DNA of 64,000 nucleotides from Flavobacterium haoranii. GTDB lineage: Bacteria > Bacteroidota > Bacteroidia > Flavobacteriales > Flavobacteriaceae. Positions 16,045 to 24,736 of the stretch are shown here, piece after piece (the stretch's first letter is position 1; each line of letters begins with the position of its first letter). A program made the translations under genes and the position numbers. The notes beneath the pieces are model-generated. The model was not told the DNA's origin, ran no database searches, and worked only from the letters and a program-made list of their open reading frames with translations. The stretch is taken from positions 930,001 to 994,000 of the forward strand of contig NZ_CP045292.1 of assembly GCF_009363055.1 (NCBI RefSeq). The letters are read 5' to 3'.

Positions 16045-17103
16045 TTAGTTGATTTTCTTTTTTAATCGAATCCATTTAACAATTACCCAAATTGCAATTC
16101 CAATGCCAATAAACCCAATGATGAATGGTGCAAAAATCACAAATAGTGTCAGTAATCCAGGTAAAGTTCCTTCAATAGTACTTTCTACTTCATAAGGATT
16201 GCCCAATTCAATATTGGAATAAGTTAATGATTCAAATGATAATTGACTCATTTGATCGATTTTGGCAAACAGCTCATTGGTTTGTTTTATTACATTTTCA
16301 AAGGAAAAATTTTCGTTGAATTCTGAATAGTTGATAATAAGATTGTCTTTTGGTGTTGGTGAGAAATTTGTTTTTTGTCCTACAAAAATTTGATATTGCG
16401 TATTGAATTTAAAACCAAATCCGTTAGAAATACCTTGTACATTTTCAGGTGTTAAGCCATCCATTAATTGAATATAAAATTCCCCTTTTTCAATATTGTT
16501 TTTCCAAACACTTCCACTTTCTAATAAGTAAATGAAAGCGTTTCTTTTTTCAATGTTATATCCTTTTCTAATTCTGGCTTCATTTGTATTAACTATGAAA
16601 TAAACTTCGACCTTTTGGATTTCATTGGGAGCAAACTGCATTTGCCATACTTTCCAATTGTCACTAAAAGCATTGATATTTTGAGTATTTGTATTTATTT
16701 CGGGATGATTTTCTTGTTCTAACAAAAGCCACTTGTTATTAGCTTTTATTTTAAACTGACTTAAAGAGTCTAAAATAATTTGGTTTAGATCGTTTTCTCC
16801 ACCAGAATAAATTCCATTAATAGGATAGCCCATTTTGAATTGTAAATGTTCATTCGTTGTATTTTTAAAAACATAGGTCCCTTTTACAACTGCAAAACCT
16901 TTGTACAACTGAATAAAAATGCGCTCTTGTTGCATTTGTACTTTTTTAAAAGTGTTTGCATCTTCAGGATATAACATCGTATAAACTGTTCCTCCTGCAT
17001 TCCATATTCCTGGTTGGGCTGCATTGGCGAAGGTTTTTTGAGCTAAGGTAATTGTAATCAGCAAAAATGCTGTACATAGAATTTTATGTAGTGTCATTTT
17101 CAT
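16045..17103 (-). CDS. Exported membrane-anchored protein of unknown function
   Basis: A 352-residue protein with a signal peptide (to about residue 26, ...TFANA), a ~270-residue beta-rich extracytoplasmic region, and a C-terminal transmembrane helix (FVIFAPFIIGFIGIGIAIWV) before a basic tail (RLKKKIN). The layout resembles DUF4424-like proteins (N-terminal secretion, YVFKNTTNEHLQFKMGYP-like beta segments, C-terminal anchor), but I hold that match as weak. It is part of the single-strand block of exported proteins downstream of the two-component system in coordinate order. Confidence 0.7.
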   Translation of the reverse strand: MKMTLHKILCTAFLLITITLAQKTFANAAQPGIWNAGGTVYTMLYPEDANTFKKVQMQQERIFIQLYKGFAVVKGTYVFKNTTNEHLQFKMGYPINGIYSGGENDLNQIILDSLSQFKIKANNKWLLLEQENHPEINTNTQNINAFSDNWKVWQMQFAPNEIQKVEVYFIVNTNEARIRKGYNIEKRNAFIYLLESGSVWKNNIEKGEFYIQLMDGLTPENVQGISNGFGFKFNTQYQIFVGQKTNFSPTPKDNLIINYSEFNENFSFENVIKQTNELFAKIDQMSQLSFESLTYSNIELGNPYEVESTIEGTLPGLLTLFVIFAPFIIGFIGIGIAIWVIVKWIRLKKKIN

Positions 17104-17115
17104 ACCCCTATTGTA

Positions 17116-18138
17116 TTAAGGTAAAAATTGTTGTAAAAGTGCTTCAAATATGTGTATCTTTTTATGAAGAAAGTTTGTTGTACCAGTTGTACTTCCATCG
17201 ACATATTCAATTTTAAAAAAACCAATTCCTACTATTGTTTTAGTTTTAACATCCACTTCGGCTTCGGTAATAATATTGTTGTGCTCATCTCTTAAAAACA
17301 ATTTCATGTTGAAAGGAATGAGTTCGTCTTTGTTTTTATCATAAGCCTGAAAAGTCTGTTCGATATATTGTTTCAATCCAAATGGCAAGCTGTCTGTTGG
17401 TGCTTCCTTTTCAAACCGCTGAATACCTTTCATTAGCTTGCTTTGAGTTTTGCTGTTTTCAATTAACTTAAATTTTATTTCGCTAAACTCATTTCCCATT
17501 GCATCTTTAAGGTAAACAGTTGCATAAAAATAGCTTTGTGGCTCTACGTAAGATATAATTTCGCGGTCTTCGAGATAGAAATAGTTGGTTATAATATCGG
17601 CTTCGCCCGGAACTTTTTGTCGATGCATTTCTTTGTATAAATTTCCTTTTTGGCTGTAATGACGTTCCGTAATGGATTGTGTACCGTCAATATCGGCCTC
17701 TATTTCATTAAGTAAATTTTTCTTGTAATGGAATTTGATATGGCTTTTGCTTCCATCTTTAAATCGAATTTTTTCTTCAGTAATTTTTCCCTGTTTGTCG
17801 TAACGATACGAATATTTTCTGTTTAGATACGGATTGCTATGTTCCCAAATTTCTTGATGCAAGCGATTATTTTTATATACTGCTTTTGATTTTGCCCAAC
17901 TTTCATCAAGAAAACTCTGGTTTTCATAAGAACTGATATTTCCGTCAGAGTTAAAACGATGTATTACTTTTTCTACTTTTTCAATACTATCGCCATCAAT
18001 ACTGTAGAAAATTTGTTCTACTTGTGACACCTGTTTTTTAAAGCCATAATCTTGATAAGTGATATTAGGTAACGATTGTCCTTTACTTCCCACAAAAGCA
18101 AAAAATATTAGGATTGAAAATACTGTTTTACATTTCAT
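17116..18138 (-). CDS. Secreted YD-repeat-like protein, paralogue A
   Basis: A 340-residue protein with a signal peptide (ending FVGSKG). The mature part starts with the motif YQDYGFKKQVSQVEQIFYSI. Degenerate YD/RHS-like strands (YRYDKQGKITEEKIRF, HYSQKGNLYKEMH) follow. The start motif recurs in the 315-residue protein at 20861 (YGFQKQLDHAKIAYY), and a third protein at 21821 has a similar plan. No enzymatic residues are recognised. Full-size RHS toxin features are absent, so these are short secreted or periplasmic beta-proteins of unknown role. Confidence 0.7.
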   Translation of the reverse strand: MKCKTVFSILIFFAFVGSKGQSLPNITYQDYGFKKQVSQVEQIFYSIDGDSIEKVEKVIHRFNSDGNISSYENQSFLDESWAKSKAVYKNNRLHQEIWEHSNPYLNRKYSYRYDKQGKITEEKIRFKDGSKSHIKFHYKKNLLNEIEADIDGTQSITERHYSQKGNLYKEMHRQKVPGEADIITNYFYLEDREIISYVEPQSYFYATVYLKDAMGNEFSEIKFKLIENSKTQSKLMKGIQRFEKEAPTDSLPFGLKQYIEQTFQAYDKNKDELIPFNMKLFLRDEHNNIITEAEVDVKTKTIVGIGFFKIEYVDGSTTGTTNFLHKKIHIFEALLQQFLP

Positions 18139-18141
18139 TTT

Positions 18142-18651
18142 CTATGGTTTATTGTTGTTGTTTATTGCTTGCTGAAATTCTTCCTTAGTAAATGTTTTCA
18201 GTGGATTTATTTTTTTGATTAATTCCATCACAAACCATTGGTACATCTTTTCGTATTGATTTTTAATGGTTGGATTGGAAAGATTTTCTGTATAATTTAA
18301 CACATCGCCATTAGCTAAAATAACCTCCATTTTTTCTATTTTTATTCTAAAATAGGATTTCATGAATTGGTAATGAATTTGAATTTTAAGTGCGAACCCG
18401 TCTTCATATTTTTTTGAAAAAATCAATTTGTAATCTTGTTCCGAAACTTTTTCTGTTCTTGAGAAAATAAAGCCATTCCATGCCATTAAAGCTTCATAGT
18501 CCTCAATTTTAGGGTGAATTGTTTTAAAATTTTGCCCTTTTTGATAATAACCGTATAATTCGGTTGTAGACGAATAGTTTGATTTTTGTCCGTAAGAAAA
18601 AATGCTAATTAAATGTAAAAGAAGAAATACTATTATTAAGTTTTTATTCAT
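18142..18651 (-). CDS. Small secreted protein of unknown function
   Basis: A 169-residue protein with a cleavable signal peptide (NLIIVFLLLHLISIFSYGQ). The mature region includes YKLIFSKKYEDGFALKIQIH and ends in an Asn-rich tail. No domain recognised. The gene start overlaps the stop of the WG-repeat gene by 4 bp, and it is followed after 3 bp by paralogue A, so all three are translated from one transcript. Confidence 0.65.
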   Translation of the reverse strand: MNKNLIIVFLLLHLISIFSYGQKSNYSSTTELYGYYQKGQNFKTIHPKIEDYEALMAWNGFIFSRTEKVSEQDYKLIFSKKYEDGFALKIQIHYQFMKSYFRIKIEKMEVILANGDVLNYTENLSNPTIKNQYEKMYQWFVMELIKKINPLKTFTKEEFQQAINNNNKP

Positions 18652-19550
18652 TTTAACACGTTTCCTTTTTTGTCAAATTTTACTATTGTACCGTCCGGTT
18701 TTCTTGCGTGGATTGTGTTATCGTCTGCCCAATAGGTTTCCTCAAATTTTAACGGAATAATTTCTTTTCCGGTAGTATCTATATAGCCCCAGTTATCTCC
18801 AATGCCTACACACGCCAGCCCTCTATTAAAATCGTGAATGTCGTCATATTTTACCGCAATGATTTCTTTGCCTGTTTTGTCTATTGTACCCCATTTTCCT
18901 GCTAACGATACTTTTGCAAATCCGTCTTTGAATCGTCGTACATCATCGTATTTTGCAGGAACAATTTCTTTTCCGTTTTTATTCACAAAACCAAATTTAT
19001 CCTCAAGTCTAATGCTTGCTAAACCATCACTAAATTCTCCAATAGAATGATACTTAAAAGGGACAATCTCTTTCCCGGTTTTATCTATGACACCGCATTT
19101 ATAGCCAATGGAAACTACGGCTATTCCGTCATAAAAATCATATCCCAGACCATATACACCGTAAGGAGATGGCTCATCGTATTTTAAAGGAAAGACTTCC
19201 TTACCGTTTTTATCTATAAATCCCCATTTAAAATCGAGAAGCACACCAGCCAATCCGTCAGAAAAAGCGTTTATTTTTTCGTATTTCAGCGGCGTTAGCT
19301 CTTTGCCTGTTTTGCCGTCTATTAGTCCCCATTTCTCGTTAATGGCAACCCGGTACACTTCTTCATCTTTGGTTCGGGAAGCGTCTTTAGTTCTGTAATC
19401 ATCATATTTTGGTTTTATGATAACTTTTCCATTTTGGTCTTTAAAGCCTGCTTTTCCGTTTTCTTTAAATATTACTAATTGCTGTGCCTGTACGGCTGTG
19501 GCTATAAACGTACATATAGCGATAGCTGTTGTTTTTAAGATTGTTTTCAT
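18648..19550 (-). CDS. Secreted WG-repeat protein
   Basis: A 300-residue protein with a signal peptide (ending TAVQA) and about seven WG (KWG) repeats of ~35 residues. Each has the form WGxIDKxGKEIxPxKYDxI, for example KFGFVNKNGKEIVPAKYDDV. WG-repeat domains form beta structures found in bacterial exported and conflict-system proteins; a ligand is rarely known. The repeats are well preserved, which argues that the gene is functional. It is the central member of a closely packed gene string (overlapping neighbour at 18651). Confidence 0.88.
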   Translation of the reverse strand: MKTILKTTAIAICTFIATAVQAQQLVIFKENGKAGFKDQNGKVIIKPKYDDYRTKDASRTKDEEVYRVAINEKWGLIDGKTGKELTPLKYEKINAFSDGLAGVLLDFKWGFIDKNGKEVFPLKYDEPSPYGVYGLGYDFYDGIAVVSIGYKCGVIDKTGKEIVPFKYHSIGEFSDGLASIRLEDKFGFVNKNGKEIVPAKYDDVRRFKDGFAKVSLAGKWGTIDKTGKEIIAVKYDDIHDFNRGLACVGIGDNWGYIDTTGKEIIPLKFEETYWADDNTIHARKPDGTIVKFDKKGNVLK

Positions 19551-19556
19551 TTTATG

Positions 19557-19796
19557 TTATTTATCGTTATAAAGTCTGTCGTATGCCTGATTTGCGAAAG
19601 TCTGATACTCTTCTTTCGTCATTAAAGATTTTACAATTTTTGTGATAGGAGCTGCGGCAGTAAGCTCTGTTAGAGGTAATAAATAAACCAATTCAAATGA
19701 CATTTTTACATCTTTAGGGTAGAGATAATGGTACAATTGATAAAAATAGGTGGCAATTTGGGCATCATTTTTATTTAGATTCCGTTGTGCTTTCAT
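19557..19796 (-). CDS. Small hypothetical protein
   Basis: A 79-residue protein with no signal peptide and one moderately hydrophobic stretch (FELVYLLPLTELTAAAPI). The start codon overlaps the stop of the upstream 347-residue gene by one base and the stop lies 6 bp before the WG-repeat gene, so it is embedded in the operon. I recognise no family. Coupling to the upstream gene suggests a paired function. Confidence 0.6.
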   Translation of the reverse strand: MKAQRNLNKNDAQIATYFYQLYHYLYPKDVKMSFELVYLLPLTELTAAAPITKIVKSLMTKEEYQTFANQAYDRLYNDK

Positions 19797-20839
19797 TAGA
19801 CTGTACAGTTGCTGTTGCCCTTCGGATTTACCTTTTTGAACGCTTCACTAAAAGAATTGGCGTCTGCTACATATTGACTGTTGGCATTTGAGCCTGTGGC
19901 TGGTGTGGTTTGCTTGGAAGTGGTGTTATTTTTTATCTCTAAATATTTAAAAAGGTCTAAAATGAAGTTTTCGATTGCAACATTGTATAAATTTCTTAAT
20001 TCTTCTTTTGGATGTTTTTTTGAAATAGCCTGTGAACCAACCGTGAGGTATTTGAGTTTTATTGTTAAACTTTTGTCACCGATTTCATAATCCAAGCCTA
20101 AAACAATATTTCCTTGTGCCGACTTAACAGTCCAAGTTCCTGAAAGAAAGTCGGGTTTCTCTTCAAGTTTTAAAAAAGAGGCTCCAGCTTTACTTTTGAT
20201 GTCGATGTAACTTTTTATTTTGTGTAAAACGACTTCTTTACTGCTCAATCCATTGGTGTAATCATATCGTCCGTTATAATATCTGGTTTCGGTAGTTTGC
20301 TCTGAAGTGGTTGATTTAGTTTGAGTGGTGGTTTTGGGGGAAGAAGTTGTTTCTTTAGTAATATTTTTATCAATATTCATAAATGCTAAAACATCGTGAA
20401 TATGTGTATCTTCTTCAAACTTATAAAGTTTAACAATTTGCTGATCAACAGATTTTGGACGTAACATTATAACATTAGTTTCATCTTTATAATAGGTGGA
20501 CAACAATAAATAAATCTCTATTCTATCAGAATAAAAGGTGTATTGCACATTAGAAACTACATAACCACTTCCCAGCAAAGTATTTTTCCAGTTTGCCTTG
20601 ATTGTATTACCTTCCAATTTTCCATTGTATTGTAATTTATCATCTTTGTAAACCTTTAAAAATTCGTAAAATTTCTTTAATGCGGTTTCTTGGGTATATT
20701 TTCCATCATAATACCGAATCTCCTTAGTCTGACCAAAGGAAGAAATGCTCGTAAATAATATAAGGAAAAATGTGATTGCTAGTTTATAAATGTTTGCTTT
20801 GGCAAATCTAAATTTATAATAAGGTCTGAAGTATTTCAT
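19796..20839 (-). CDS. Exported protein with internal duplication
   Basis: A 347-residue protein with a signal peptide at ~15-36 (LAITFFLILFTSISSFGQ). It contains two related ~120-residue modules. The first begins RYYDGKYTQETALKKFYEFL and the second RYYNGRYDYTNGLSSKEVVL; both continue with a KxYxDxK-like segment and a beta-rich YTFYSDRIEI / YEIGDKSLTI strand. They are joined by a Thr/Ser-rich linker (SPKTTTQTKSTTSEQTT). A second TT-rich linker precedes the C-terminus. The family is unknown to me. The linkers suggest an extracytoplasmic protein with two flexible binding modules. Confidence 0.65.
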   Translation of the reverse strand: MKYFRPYYKFRFAKANIYKLAITFFLILFTSISSFGQTKEIRYYDGKYTQETALKKFYEFLKVYKDDKLQYNGKLEGNTIKANWKNTLLGSGYVVSNVQYTFYSDRIEIYLLLSTYYKDETNVIMLRPKSVDQQIVKLYKFEEDTHIHDVLAFMNIDKNITKETTSSPKTTTQTKSTTSEQTTETRYYNGRYDYTNGLSSKEVVLHKIKSYIDIKSKAGASFLKLEEKPDFLSGTWTVKSAQGNIVLGLDYEIGDKSLTIKLKYLTVGSQAISKKHPKEELRNLYNVAIENFILDLFKYLEIKNNTTSKQTTPATGSNANSQYVADANSFSEAFKKVNPKGNSNCTV

Positions 20840-20860
20840 ACTTTTAGGATTTGTGTAGTT

Positions 20861-21808
20861 TTATTTAATGTGTTTCACTTTCATATCAAAAATCAAGTCA
20901 TATTCAGTGCTACCACTCTCGGTACCATCTGCATATTTTAGGTACTGAAAAACCATGCGTTTTTGTGAGCCAAACCTTCTGTTAAACTGAATTCTTTTAA
21001 TCCAATCGCCTTGCTCATTACGAGCTTCTGCTGGAATATCAAACACAATTTTACTTGCAGTTTTTTTGAAAGTTTCTGCTAAGACTTTATTGTTTTTTTG
21101 GTAAGAGGTCCTTAATTTTAATGCATATTCAAAGGGATTTTCTATATCTTCCAACTCATATTCCATTCTTTGTATTTTGTCATAAAACGTAATTCTTTGT
21201 TTTTTGGAAATGGTAAAACTCGCAAATATATCATCGCCTTCATACATATAACAACTTTCAATAATACGACCTGATTTTTCAGTTGTTGTTTCCTTAATGT
21301 AGTTGTATTTGTGAACAAATTCTAAAAATACTTTAGTGCCCGTTGCATTTCTTCTTGTCATGGTTTGTATTGAGCCGCCATCATCATACGTGAACGTATC
21401 GGTAAACTCTGAGTATTTTCCATTAGACGTAATTTTAATTAAATTTCCTTTAGCATCGTAGTGCATTTTTTGAGAACTATTGAAGTTTTCTGCTGAGGCT
21501 ATGGTATTGATGCTATCTAAAACACCGTTTTTATAAACATAATTTTTAGCCGTTTCGCTCGCAAACTTTCCATAAATTCGGGTGTATTTTTGTATAATAT
21601 GTCCGTCTTTGTTAAACGAATACACTTCTGCCATTACGGGTTCGTATCCCAAACTGTCACTTTTGTAATAGGCAATTTTAGCATGATCGAGTTGTTTTTG
21701 AAAACCATACGATTGCCAATAGGTTTTGGGTGGCGAAATATGGTGGTAATCTTGCGCACTCACAAAAAAGCCCATTGATAATAGAAAAAAAATTACGCTT
21801 AATTTCAT
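20861..21808 (-). CDS. Secreted YD-repeat-like protein, paralogue B
   Basis: A 315-residue protein with a signal peptide (ending FFVSA). Its early motif YGFQKQLDHAKIAYY matches paralogue A (YGFKKQVSQVEQIFY). Both then run through YD-like strands (MHYDAKGNLIKITSNG, FTYDDGGSI) and end in a region containing YADGTESGSTEYD versus YVDGSTTGTTNF. The similarity over the full length indicates gene duplication followed by strong divergence. Function unknown. Confidence 0.7.
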   Translation of the reverse strand: MKLSVIFFLLSMGFFVSAQDYHHISPPKTYWQSYGFQKQLDHAKIAYYKSDSLGYEPVMAEVYSFNKDGHIIQKYTRIYGKFASETAKNYVYKNGVLDSINTIASAENFNSSQKMHYDAKGNLIKITSNGKYSEFTDTFTYDDGGSIQTMTRRNATGTKVFLEFVHKYNYIKETTTEKSGRIIESCYMYEGDDIFASFTISKKQRITFYDKIQRMEYELEDIENPFEYALKLRTSYQKNNKVLAETFKKTASKIVFDIPAEARNEQGDWIKRIQFNRRFGSQKRMVFQYLKYADGTESGSTEYDLIFDMKVKHIK

Positions 21809-21820
21809 TGAATTTTGTTT

Positions 21821-22723
21821 TTAGTTACGGTATTCGATAGTTCTTCTGGTAAGGGTGTTAAACTCCCATTTGCCATTTTTCATTTTGTAGTTTTTGCGTT
21901 CTATCCAGTTGCCATTAGCATCATACGTATATTCAAAACGCTCTTTATCTTGACCATCAACAACAATTTTCTCCAAATCTTGGTAATCGAATTCATCACC
22001 GAAAACATCTACTTTTCTGGTTTTGTAATGGTATTTGGTAACGCTACTAATGTCAAAGTTGGTAATCGTTTTTTCTGTTTTCTTTCCGTTTTTATCCAAT
22101 ATTAGACTGTCTGTCTGGTCTAAAACATCATCTATAAATATTTTTTTTATGCGTAATGTTGTACCATCTGCATTCGATTTATACCAAAACTCAGATTTTT
22201 TACCTTCTGTATTTCCTGGAGCAAATACGGTTTCTTTGGTATAATCATCATCATTTCCTTCATATTTGACTTCAAAAACATCGGGTTGGGCTACATTCAA
22301 TAAATAACGCGTTACTTTTATTTTTTCTACATCAAAAGAGCCATAAGTGTATTGCCATTCTTCAATGGTTTTTAGAGTGTTTGGATTTGTAATTTTTATT
22401 GATTTTAATTTTCTGGAATGGGCATCAGCATAATTAAATCTGATATCAAAATCAGCATAACTGTTATTGTAATTTACATATTGATAATCAGTTAACTGAT
22501 AGGTACTGTTCCACTTTAAATAAATTTCTAAAATGGGAAATTCTTCGTTTTCATCAACTGCAATTTCTTTGGTTGTCAAACTTTTAACTTGTGAAAAATC
22601 AATTAAATCCACTTGATTTCTAAACTCCCATTCAGTTGGATAATACGGAATATAGTCTTGAGCAACTATGTTATTAATTGATGCTAAAAGTAATATTGAA
22701 AATAAGTATTGTATCGTTTTCAT
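21821..22723 (-). CDS. Secreted YD-repeat-like protein, more distant paralogue C
   Basis: A 300-residue protein with a signal peptide (ending NNIVA). It contains short YD-like elements (FEYTYDANGNWIERKNYKMK near the C-terminus and KYHYKTRKVD). The gene plan and location (12 bp from paralogue B) suggest common ancestry with A and B, but the early YGFKKQ motif is replaced by EFRNQVDLID. No catalytic motif is seen. Confidence 0.68.
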   Translation of the reverse strand: MKTIQYLFSILLLASINNIVAQDYIPYYPTEWEFRNQVDLIDFSQVKSLTTKEIAVDENEEFPILEIYLKWNSTYQLTDYQYVNYNNSYADFDIRFNYADAHSRKLKSIKITNPNTLKTIEEWQYTYGSFDVEKIKVTRYLLNVAQPDVFEVKYEGNDDDYTKETVFAPGNTEGKKSEFWYKSNADGTTLRIKKIFIDDVLDQTDSLILDKNGKKTEKTITNFDISSVTKYHYKTRKVDVFGDEFDYQDLEKIVVDGQDKERFEYTYDANGNWIERKNYKMKNGKWEFNTLTRRTIEYRN

Positions 22724-22744
22724 GGCTGTATTTTTCTGATATAA

Positions 22745-23371
22745 TTATTTAAAATTGTGATTGTCTGATGAAAGTTTTTGATTGAGTATTTTTAAAAATA
22801 AAAAAGGAAGAACGATTAATACTGAACCCCATTTATTTTCAGGTGTAAAGGTTTCTGGGAATTGTTTTACCAGAAAAAATAGGATAACTCCACCTACAAT
22901 TATAGAAACATGAAGCACTATCATATTTGGGTTAAATGCTCCAAAATAAATAGTTAAGGGTTGCTGTTTTCGATGTAAATAAATGCGTTCAACCAATACA
23001 AAAATCAAATTGATATTGAAAAACCAATTCTGAAAAAATAAAACTTCCATGTTAGTGAATATGATTTCACTATTACTAGATGCTGCTATAAACCCAAAAA
23101 AGACTACTAAGAAAACCCAATAAATACCCATTGAAAACAAGCCTCCAGTAAAATCAGATGATTTCCAATCTTTGTTACTCGCATTTGGATTTTTTTTAGC
23201 ATAAAATTTGTCAATTATTATTCGAATGAGTTCATTGCACCAAAAGAAATACATCAAATAGAATACGGTGGTTTGCCCGTTTAGTACCGACAATAAGGTT
23301 AGTATCAAAAAGATGATAAAATCCCATTGTTGGTACTTTTTTAATTGTTGTTCAAGAATTGATTGTAACAC
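22745..23371 (-). CDS. Polytopic membrane protein (DUF6498-like)
   Basis: A 208-residue protein with about five transmembrane helices (FIIFLILTLLSVLNG, TVFYLMYFFWCNELI, GIYWVFLVVFFGFI, MIVLHVSIIVGGVILFFL, VLIVLPFLFLKIL). It is similar in plan to the DUF6498 family; that match is from memory and weak. The start codon is GTG, as no ATG lies near. It is flanked closely by genes for exported proteins on the same strand. Confidence 0.65.
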   Translation of the reverse strand: MLQSILEQQLKKYQQWDFIIFLILTLLSVLNGQTTVFYLMYFFWCNELIRIIIDKFYAKKNPNASNKDWKSSDFTGGLFSMGIYWVFLVVFFGFIAASSNSEIIFTNMEVLFFQNWFFNINLIFVLVERIYLHRKQQPLTIYFGAFNPNMIVLHVSIIVGGVILFFLVKQFPETFTPENKWGSVLIVLPFLFLKILNQKLSSDNHNFK

Positions 23372-23392
23372 AACTAATAATTTTCAATAAAT

Positions 23393-24361
23393 TTATTTCT
23401 TATAAAATTTGGAATAGAATTCTTTAATATGATGTTCTAAAAATACATCTAAAGCTTCTGTTACTCCAGCTTCATATTTATTAGCGTCAGCAGGCACTAA
23501 AACAACTTTAGAACTAGTTGTGTTTTTTGCTGTGTATAGAGTTCCGAATGCTGTTTCCACTCCTTTATTATCATAATCGGATTGTGCATATGAAGTAATC
23601 TTTTCTTCTTTTATAACTCCATCAATCTCCAAGTCTTTTTTTATTATTCCTTGGTATTCTGCTAATGGAGAGCCTCCAATTTTATTTCTTCCTATTACAA
23701 AATGTATAATCGTATTTTGTTCAGACATAACCAAGTTAGTTTTTGCATTAACAGAAGCTCCAAAACCTTTGTTAAAATCACCCATTTTAACAAAATCAAT
23801 ATACACATCTACACGAATAACAGCGGCATCATTTAGTTCGGTAGATAGTTTTGTGTATGGTGCGTAAGACCCTTTTTCTTTATAATAAAAGCCCGTGTTT
23901 TGAGGATGCACAAGAACAGCACCTTCTTTTGTTGGTGAAGGAATCATAGCAAGGTAAGTACTATATTTGTAATCTTTATAATAATTAGTGTTTTTTGCAA
24001 CCTCCGGATTTAAGATATTAAAACCTTGCGCCTTTAAATCGGCAACAAAATTAGCATAAGAATCATTGGTTATTTTTTCGATTGTTGCTGTAGGAATATC
24101 TAAACCAACAGCAAGAGATGCTTTGGCTTTTCCCATAATTCCTTTCACAAAACTTGTTCCTCCTTTATTTGTAGTTGATTCTTCTGCATAAACTTGAAAA
24201 TGCACAGCAAAATCAGCTATGAATACTTCTTTTGAATCAAATTTTCTGCTTTCTAGAGTTTTAGGACCACTTTTTCCAGGTTTAAATTCACCTAATGTTT
24301 GAGCATTTAAAAGTGCTATATTTGAAAAAAGTAGCATTAAAATAATTAGTTTAGTTTTCAT
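23393..24361 (-). CDS. Secreted protein of unknown function
   Basis: A 322-residue protein with a clear signal peptide (LIILMLLFSNIALLNAQ) and no other membrane segment. The mature protein is mixed alpha/beta (AVGLDIPTATIEKI, DLKAQGFNIL, AAVIRVDVYIDFVKMG). I recognise no domain. It is the first gene of the single-strand block that ends at 13149, so the promoter for part of that block should lie in 24362-24590, though no TAnnTTTG box is seen there on the minus strand. Confidence 0.65.
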   Translation of the reverse strand: MKTKLIILMLLFSNIALLNAQTLGEFKPGKSGPKTLESRKFDSKEVFIADFAVHFQVYAEESTTNKGGTSFVKGIMGKAKASLAVGLDIPTATIEKITNDSYANFVADLKAQGFNILNPEVAKNTNYYKDYKYSTYLAMIPSPTKEGAVLVHPQNTGFYYKEKGSYAPYTKLSTELNDAAVIRVDVYIDFVKMGDFNKGFGASVNAKTNLVMSEQNTIIHFVIGRNKIGGSPLAEYQGIIKKDLEIDGVIKEEKITSYAQSDYDNKGVETAFGTLYTAKNTTSSKVVLVPADANKYEAGVTEALDVFLEHHIKEFYSKFYKK

Positions 24362-24586
24362 AATGTAATATTTTGAAGATGATACTGCAATATTATTTTA
24401 AAAAATATTTTATTGAAATAGGTCAGATGCACTATTTTTTAATTTAAATTTGAAAGATTTAAATTAAAAACTTAAAGTTATAATTCAACTATTACTTTCA
24501 ATTTATTTCACGTTTGGGTAATATTTATACTTTGGACTAAAAAAAGATATCATTGGATATTAATATGATATTTTAACCTTATTTTT
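24362..24586. other. Gene-free AT-rich DNA upstream of the exported-protein block
   Basis: No convincing coding frame. The only structure noticed is an inverted repeat, ATATCAT...ATGATAT (about 24547-24572), just before the element-end repeat. No consensus promoter box was found on the minus strand. Confidence 0.5.
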
Positions 24587-24660
24587 AACACCTCGAGCAC
24601 ACCTGTACCCTCTTTAACCCTTATAAATAAAGAGAAAAAAGATATTTTATTGGCAAATAG
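24587..24660 (+). repeat. Diverged third copy of the element right end
   Basis: Aligns without gaps to 13024-13097 (about 60 of 74 identical by hand count), including AACACCT, ACCCTTATAAATAA, AAAAAAGATAT and a core TTTATTGGCAAATAG in place of TGTATCGGTAAATAG. This marks the likely far end of the 13.1-24.6 kb block. Confidence 0.65.
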
Positions 24661-24736
24661 CTTTATTTCCAAAACTTTAATATGAAAATAATAAGGTTTT
24701 TGATTAAATTTTATATTTTAAATTACAGAATTATCT

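Noticed and set aside
17116..22723. RHS/YD-repeat polymorphic toxins
   Set aside because: The proteins are short, have signal peptides, and lack the RHS core, protease site and toxin tip; no immunity genes are recognised.
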